Origin: DATFAS01 sp035254305
GTDB taxonomy: Bacteria > Bacillota > Bacilli > Aneurinibacillales > RAOX-1
NCBI GenBank assembly: GCA_035254305.1
Contig: DATFAS010000218.1
Span: 1 to 10,320 of the forward strand
DNA: 10,320 nt
Direction of reading: 5' to 3'
Made by a program: the position numbers and the translations under genes. Below the pieces are notes generated by a model. The model searched no databases, was not told the origin of the DNA, and saw nothing but the letters and a program-made list of their open reading frames with translations. Positions 6,816 through 10,320 of this stretch are shown piece after piece (the stretch's first letter is position 1; every line of letters begins with the position of its first letter).

Positions 6816-7180
6816 TATACAAGGGGTGACTGAATAAGGGTACTCAATACAAAGTTATGCCTATGATTATCGTTAACAGTCGTCATCCCTTTAACGAAGT
6901 GCACATGCTTGCCATTGCCTACACGTATCGCCGGACCTGTAATAATTATAAGTCTGTGGTGATGGTCTAAGAAATCGGTGTTAACCACGATTCTATGAAC
7001 ATGACTATTACCTCTAGGAATAACTTCACTTGTTACTCCAGCAAAACGGTGATTATGTCTATCGGTTCCAGGTTCCGCCAACTTAGTACTTCCAAGGAAC
7101 TCATGAACATGAGTCTGTTTTCTGGCTATTTTTATGGAACTTAAAGACATCTTACGAACTTTTCTAATAGGTTTTCCCAT
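6815..7180 (-). CDS. YmaF-family histidine-rich protein
   Basis: Protein of 121 aa matching the YmaF family by its spaced HxH pairs: HVHEF (24), HNHRF (42), HVHRI (60), HHHRL (73), HVHFV (92) and HRHNF (106). Between them are conserved-type stretches GSTKLAE, FAGVTSEVIP..GNSHVH and GPAIRVGNGKHVH. The regular alternation of a turn and an HxH strand suggests a small all-beta protein that binds metal ions; the biochemical role of the family is not established. The first 20 residues are basic and likely disordered. There is no signal peptide or membrane helix. The start is ATG 7180 with AAAGGGG 7 bases upstream. It is a single gene, closed by the hairpin that overlaps its stop. Confidence 0.85.
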   Translation of the reverse strand: MGKPIRKVRKMSLSSIKIARKQTHVHEFLGSTKLAEPGTDRHNHRFAGVTSEVIPRGNSHVHRIVVNTDFLDHHHRLIIITGPAIRVGNGKHVHFVKGMTTVNDNHRHNFVLSTLIQSPLV

Positions 7181-7331
7181 TGTTTTACCCCTTTCTTATC
7201 ACCTAACTACAGTAGATGAATGACTAAGGGTAAAAGAAACGGCAAATAACCTCTATAATACACCCAAATCTATTCATCGGTTCGGTCAAAACCTAAATCC
7301 TACACATCCCTGGAATTATCCTACTCCATGT
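7181..7331. other. Upstream region of the YmaF-family gene, no gene seen
   Basis: Together with the terminator and tail at 7332-7481 this is a 300-base gap. It holds no plausible coding frame. On the minus strand TATTAT (about 7255-7260) could be a -10 for the YmaF-family gene, but no convincing -35 lies at the right distance. Confidence 0.3.
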
Positions 7332-7377
7332 CAAAAAAAATATAAAACCGACCTCTGGTCCATTCAGAAGGTCGGTT
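7332..7377 (-). terminator. Intrinsic terminator of the DoxX gene
   Basis: On the minus strand AACCGACCT and AGGTCGGTT form a 9-bp stem, continued by a 3-bp CTG/CAG stem after a one-base bulge, with a 7-base loop, then TTTTATATTTTTTTTGA. This is a strong rho-independent terminator about 105 bases past the DoxX stop. Confidence 0.8.
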
Positions 7378-7481
7378 CCATAGAAATTACTTTGCTTTGG
7401 AAATTCCACTTACAATTTTACTTCATACCTTTGTTTTGAAGCTATAAACACCACCCCCGCTATTATCTTGAATAAGTTAGT

Positions 7482-7883
7482 CTAAATATTTAGGAAAGCA
7501 TCAATGGAATACGCGCCGGCTCCAGCCAAAGCAACACCAACAGCAATAGCAATCAACGCCAGGTTATATTCGTATCCATTAGATGTAACCCAATATCCGT
7601 TTGGTCCGTGTACCTTAACGATAGCTATCAACATAGTAATAACAATCAATGCAGCGGCGATTGGAGTAAATAAACCGACTGCAAATAATAAACCACCAAT
7701 TAATTCACTCAGACCTGCCATAATTGCCATTTGTACCCCCGGTTTAATCCCAATAGATTCTAGCCAACCGCCAGTTCCTTTCGGACCATATCCACCAAAC
7801 CAACCAAATAATTTTTGGGTCCCATGTCCCGCGAAGGTTAGACCTATAACCAAACGAATAATAAGTAGACCTAGATTCATCAT
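7482..7883 (-). CDS. DoxX-family membrane protein (CatD-like)
   Basis: Integral membrane protein of 133 aa with four predicted helices (about 4-22, 48-70, 73-91 and 104-127). Family marks are FAGHGTQKLFGWFGGYG after helix 1 and GLSELIGGLLFAVGLFTP at the helix 2/3 junction, then the loop KVHGPNGYW..NGYEYNL. DoxX proteins in bacilli include CatD (YfiD), which works with the dioxygenase CatE against catechol and quinone stress. The divergent dioxygenase here suggests a similar job, by inference. The start is the first of two ATG codons, with GGGGAG 7 bases upstream. A good sigma-A promoter and inverted repeats precede it, and a strong terminator follows. The length is normal for the family. Confidence 0.88.
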   Translation of the reverse strand: MMNLGLLIIRLVIGLTFAGHGTQKLFGWFGGYGPKGTGGWLESIGIKPGVQMAIMAGLSELIGGLLFAVGLFTPIAAALIVITMLIAIVKVHGPNGYWVTSNGYEYNLALIAIAVGVALAGAGAYSIDAFLNI

Positions 7884-7915
7884 TACTTTTCTCCCCTTTA
7901 AATTGTATTTAATTA

Positions 7916-7941
7916 CTAACTAATTTTTTGTTAGCACTAAC
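7916..7941. promoter_or_regulatory. CTAAC/GTTAG inverted repeats, candidate operator
   Basis: CTAAC (7916-7920), GTTAG (7930-7934) and CTAAC (7937-7941) form two overlapping inverted repeats, the tighter one being GTTAG-CA-CTAAC. They lie just downstream of the predicted start of the DoxX transcript and next to the -35 place of the dioxygenase promoter. A repressor here could control both genes. Quinone- and catechol-responsive MarR/DUF24 regulators are plausible but no regulator gene is in the window. Confidence 0.45.
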
Positions 7942-7970
7942 TTTATGTAAGCATAATACCGTGTTATAAT
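7942..7970 (+). promoter_or_regulatory. Extended -10 promoter for the dioxygenase
   Basis: TGTTATAAT (7962-7970) is a perfect extended -10 (TG, one base, TATAAT). TTTATG lies 17 bases upstream as a weak -35. Transcription would start near 7977, leaving a leader of about 100 bases before the ATG at 8076. Confidence 0.6.
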
Positions 7971-7982
7971 TATATTTGTCAA
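7953..7982 (-). promoter_or_regulatory. Sigma-A promoter for the DoxX gene
   Basis: On the minus strand a consensus TTGACA (7977-7982) and TATTAT (7953-7958) are 18 bases apart. The -10 of the plus promoter lies inside this spacer, so the two divergent promoters physically overlap and polymerases may compete. Confidence 0.65.
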
Positions 7983-7985
7983 GTA

Positions 7986-7998
7986 ACTTTTAAAAAGT
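7986..7998. repeat. Short odd palindrome ACTTTT-A-AAAAGT, possible operator
   Basis: A perfect 6+1+6 inverted repeat lies just downstream of the predicted dioxygenase transcript start and just upstream of the DoxX -35 box. AT-rich palindromes arise by chance, so this is a weaker candidate than the CTAAC repeats. Confidence 0.3.
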
Positions 7999-8075
7999 AA
8001 TCTAATGATGAATGCGAGGTGAAATGGGCTTCAAGTTGGATAAAATAAATTAACATGAATTTGGAGGATAATGAT

Positions 8076-8843
8076 ATGATACCGTCTCTTTTTGTTTGTC
8101 ATGGTTCACCAATGCTCGCCATCGAGGAAAATGTCTACACTCTGTCTCTAAGGGAAACCGGCGAAAAGATCCACCCAAAAGCCATCGTGATTTTTACAGC
8201 TCACTGGGAAAACGAAACCACTACGATATCTTTTAAAGACGATATTTATGAAACCATTTATGACTTTGGGGGATTTTCACCGGAATTATATCAAGTAAAG
8301 TATCCTGCGAAGGGTTCTACCGTTATCGCATCCATAGTTGAAGAAAGGTTCAAAACAGCCGGAATTTCAACCAATAGGGATGAAAATCGAGGTTTAGACC
8401 ACGGCTCTTGGGTTATGCTTCACCATTTATATCCCGATGCAGATATTCCTGTTGTGCAAATCTCGGTTAATCCTTTTCTCCCACCGAAAGAACAATTTGA
8501 AATTGGAAAAGCATTAAGAGGATTAGGTGAAGAAGGGATCTTGGTGGTGGGCAGCGGTGGGACTTCTCATAACTTATGGAAGATTCACTGGGGACAACCT
8601 ACCCCGGAGGCTTGGGCAGTTGAATTCGATGACTGGTTAATCGATAAAATACAGAACAGAGATTTGGAATCTCTTTTTAATTATGAGATATTAGCACCCA
8701 ATGCCCGTTTAGCTGTACCCAGACCAGAACATTTCGTTCCACTCTTTATTGCAATGGGCAGTGGAGATGAAAACAAACAAGCAAAATTACTCCATCGCAG
8801 TTATGATGCGGGAACATTAAGCTTAATCTCATTTGAATTTTAG
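8076..8843 (+). CDS. Class III extradiol ring-cleavage dioxygenase, 4,5-DOPA dioxygenase type
   Basis: Protein of 255 aa matching the LigB/DODA (YgiD-like) family in length and motifs: SLFVCHGSPMLAIE (H9), FTAHWEN (H43), NRGLDHGSWVML (H109), VVGSGGTSHNLWKIHW (H165) and VPRPEHFVPLF (H219). H9, H43 and H219 are the likely metal ligands and H109 or H165 the acid/base, by family knowledge. It should open catechol-type rings next to the two hydroxyls with O2; the true substrate is unknown. The start is ATG 8076, preceded by TTGGAGG at 8-base spacing. The ATG at 8055, seven codons up, contains that SD within its frame and is rejected. It is divergent from the DoxX gene through overlapping promoters and ends at a strong terminator. 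Cytosolic. Confidence 0.88.
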   Translation: MIPSLFVCHGSPMLAIEENVYTLSLRETGEKIHPKAIVIFTAHWENETTTISFKDDIYETIYDFGGFSPELYQVKYPAKGSTVIASIVEERFKTAGISTNRDENRGLDHGSWVMLHHLYPDADIPVVQISVNPFLPPKEQFEIGKALRGLGEEGILVVGSGGTSHNLWKIHWGQPTPEAWAVEFDDWLIDKIQNRDLESLFNYEILAPNARLAVPRPEHFVPLFIAMGSGDENKQAKLLHRSYDAGTLSLISFEF

Positions 8844-8859
8844 ACAATTACCAAATTAT

Positions 8860-8892
8860 AAATGGACAGCCACAATGCGCTGTCCATTTTTT
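8860..8892 (+). terminator. Intrinsic terminator of the dioxygenase gene
   Basis: AAATGGACAGC and GCTGTCCATTT form a perfect 11-bp stem around CACAATGC, followed by further T residues (CCATTTTTTG). It begins 17 bases after the stop codon. Confidence 0.85.
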
Positions 8893-8955
8893 GTGGAATT
8901 TAGGAATGCACAAAATGAATGATGAAGAATCCTTGTTCGCACGAACCTTACTATT

Positions 8956-9222
8956 CTAGTTTTCCAGTGTAAACTGCTCATCCACGTTTAGGTGGAGACG
9001 AATCCACTGCTTAGATGCCACCAATAATGGGGAGTTAATCTGAGTACCAAACCCGACTAATAGTTGAATACCTCCTACCACGTCAAGAAACCCAATCAAA
9101 AGAACTAATTGATAAGGAAATGGAGGTGCGATTTCACCAAAGAAACCTGCCATCCTTGCTGTATTGGTCAACTTCGGCATTCCATGAAGGATGAAAGATA
9201 TGGCTAGTACAATTCGAATCAC
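8956..9222 (-). pseudogene. Truncated DoxX-family gene
   Basis: The frame encodes the first half of a DoxX protein: VIRIVLAISFILHGMPKL, then AGFFGEI, then LIGFLDVVGGIQLLVGFGTQ, equal to helices 1-3 of the family. After SPLLVA the sequence turns into WIRLHLNVDEQFTLEN, with no fourth helix and no NGYEY-type loop, and stops at 88 residues where relatives have about 130. The 5' end is also damaged. The only start is a GTG at 9222 without an SD, while homologous-looking text (NKKRPITYGPT) continues upstream in frame to about 9255 with no start codon. It is distinct in sequence from the intact DoxX at 7482-7883, so it is a paralogue rather than a copy. Non-function is inferred. Confidence 0.65.
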
Positions 9223-9279
9223 AGTTGGGCCATATGTGATGGGTCTTTTTTTATTATGTAACTATAGATTCACGTAACC

Positions 9280-9660
9280 TTATAAATAATGATAAACCTT
9301 GAATGATAGCCATACTACAATAGCCACCCACAGAACAATAATTAGAGTACCAACAAACCAATTTTTTGGTTTTCCTTGTTTCATCCGATCCTCAGCTTTT
9401 ATCCTTGATTCTATCATTACGGTTTCGGGCATCATTTTTAACGCAAGCATAACACCCAACGGAACTAAAATTACATCATCCAAGTAACCCAAAATTGGGA
9501 TGAAGTCAGGGATTAAATCAATTGGACTAAAAGCATAGGCTACAACACAAGCGGAAAAAACTTTTGCAAACCAAGGAGTCCGATGATCCTTATAAGCATA
9601 ATAGAGCACAAATACCTGTCTTTTTAACAGTTTTGCCCATTCTTTTAATTTCACGAGCAT
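9280..9660 (-). CDS. YkvA-family (DUF1232) membrane protein
   Basis: Protein of 126 aa. The DUF1232 core is clear at about 28-72: TPWFAKVFSACVVAYAFSPI then DLIPDFIPILGYLDDVILVPL, with the family's SPIDLIPD and LDD signatures. A charged segment (SRIKAEDRMKQGKPKN) leads to a C-terminal membrane helix at about 101-122. The N-terminus is basic and helical. The molecular role of the family is unknown; it is common in bacteria. The start is ATG 9660 with GAGGAG 8 bases upstream. No terminator is visible before the DoxX remnant 57 bases downstream, so the two may once have been co-transcribed. Confidence 0.85.
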   Translation of the reverse strand: MLVKLKEWAKLLKRQVFVLYYAYKDHRTPWFAKVFSACVVAYAFSPIDLIPDFIPILGYLDDVILVPLGVMLALKMMPETVMIESRIKAEDRMKQGKPKNWFVGTLIIVLWVAIVVWLSFKVYHYL

Positions 9661-9769
9661 ACGGATCTCTCCTCTATATTTGTTTAATATAACATACGAA
9701 CTAATCTTGAAATAGATTCAAAAAGTAGTCAGTTGCCCTCCAGTTACAATAAATTTAAAGACGCAGCAA

Positions 9770-10195
9770 TTAAAGCCGCGCCTTCATTACGTTTTTATAA
9801 AACCCAACTTTTTTAGCTGCATCTGTACTCTGTTGTGCAAATACAACAGGGTTCTCCACCTTCTCCCAGTGAATATACTTAAAGCAGCTTCCTTGGAACA
9901 ACCAGTGATTGTGAATGGCTGTGACGATAATTCTACGTTTGCGAAGTTGAGTAACAAACGGATTAATCTCACGTTCTAAAATCACGGTTTCTCCAATATT
10001 TAGTGTTCTCCCTTGGCTGTCTCTCGATTCAAAGGAGAGTGCGAACGGGATGACTAAAGGTGATTTTGCACGGCGTCCAAGGATACTAAGGCGGAGATTG
10101 GTACGCAAACGTTGAACAACACAAGTGCCGTTTATCATCATTCCCTTCCCGCCAACTATTTTAGCCAAACGATTACATAAAGTTTGTTTTGCCAT
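9770..10195 (-). CDS. DUF1259 (LppY/LpqO-like) family protein
   Basis: Protein of 141 aa, full length for the single-domain form. Recognisable blocks are LAKIVGGKGMMINGTCVV (10-27), RTNLRLSILGRRAKSPL (31-47), FALSFES (51-57), LNIGETVILEREINPF (65-80) and the signature IIVTAIHNHWLF (89-100), then KYIHWEKVENPVVFA (106-120). The HNHW and IHW histidines may bind a ligand or metal, but no activity is established. No signal peptide is present, unlike the mycobacterial lipoprotein relatives LppY and LpqO. The start at 10195 agrees with the family N-terminus but has no SD; a weak TATTAT lies about 15 bases before it, so the leader may be very short. The flank 9661-9769 shows nothing. Confidence 0.85.
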   Translation of the reverse strand: MAKQTLCNRLAKIVGGKGMMINGTCVVQRLRTNLRLSILGRRAKSPLVIPFALSFESRDSQGRTLNIGETVILEREINPFVTQLRKRRIIVTAIHNHWLFQGSCFKYIHWEKVENPVVFAQQSTDAAKKVGFYKNVMKARL

Positions 10196-10320
10196 TTTGA
10201 TTCCGTTTGCATAATATGAAAGAGGAGATCATTTGATAGGGTGTGTATCTATTAATCTTATAAATATACTCTTATCACATGAAAGAGTTTATTAGCATCC
10301 CTATTTCCTTTACTTCTATA
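10196..10320. other. Right-edge region, no gene supported
   Basis: AT-rich. On the plus strand GAGGAG is followed by a possible TTG start and a 20-codon frame ending in TAG, with no recognisable product. On the minus strand CTATCA and TATTAT, 17 bases apart, could form a weak promoter for the DUF1259 gene. Confidence 0.3.

Noticed and set aside
7411..7481. In-frame 23-codon extension after the DoxX TAG stop (ending ASKQRYEVKL)
   Set aside because: DoxX is already full length; there is no sign of read-through or recoding, so the open stretch is likely chance.
7504..7923. Long plus-strand frame opposite the DoxX gene
   Set aside because: Proline/isoleucine-rich antisense shadow of a clear membrane protein gene, with no SD.
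8935..8946. GTTCG-CA-CGAAC palindrome, considered as a LexA site
   Set aside because: The Bacillus LexA box has the halves in the opposite order (CGAAC...GTTCG), and the repeat lies behind genes rather than at a promoter.

Overview
The window reads as AT-rich Firmicute DNA, most likely from a Bacillus-like member of the Bacillales. Shine-Dalgarno (SD) sites are strong and G-rich, TTG and GTG starts occur, and several families are typical of spore-forming bacilli (YmaF, YkvA/DUF1232, DUF1259, CatD-like DoxX, NERD-helicase). The genus cannot be fixed from the sequence.

Layout, left to right: the 5' end of an unrecognised minus-strand gene (1-68) and a minus-strand terminator; a cytoplasmic calcineurin-like phosphoesterase (272-1204, -); a decayed stretch (1341-2659, -) with a frameshifted unknown gene and the wreck of a NERD-domain/UvrD-type helicase whose Walker A region is destroyed; a TPR protein with a probable frameshift near its C-terminus (2814-3764, -). 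Divergent from it is an M20/M42-like metallopeptidase with an unusual N-terminal domain (3851-5176, +). A perfect 8+3+8 palindrome lies between these two genes. Next come a short coiled-coil protein (5396-5635, -), a crotonase-fold enoyl-CoA hydratase/isomerase (5731-6465, -), and a His-rich YmaF-family protein (6815-7180, -) that shares a long bidirectional terminator with the tail of a broken plus-strand gene.

The right third holds an aromatic/quinone-detoxification style pair: a DoxX membrane protein (7482-7883, -) divergent from a class III extradiol (4,5-DOPA-type) dioxygenase (8076-8843, +). Their overlapping back-to-back promoters are flanked by inverted repeats that look like shared operators. 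The combination of DoxX and ring-cleavage dioxygenase recalls the catDE pair of Bacillus subtilis, but here the dioxygenase belongs to a different (LigB-type) family and the genes are divergent. A second, broken DoxX gene (8956-9222, -), a YkvA-family membrane protein (9280-9660, -) and a DUF1259 protein (9770-10195, -) finish the window.

An overall theme is gene decay. At least four loci (1341-1825, 1822-2659, 6628-6791, 8956-9222) are broken, a fifth (TPR) is probably frameshifted, and a sixth possible remnant lies at 5271-5399. I see no rRNA, tRNA, CRISPR array, insertion sequence or phage module. No complete new multi-gene system is obvious. The best candidates for an undescribed functional unit are the divergent TPR/peptidase pair and the divergent DoxX/LigB-dioxygenase pair.
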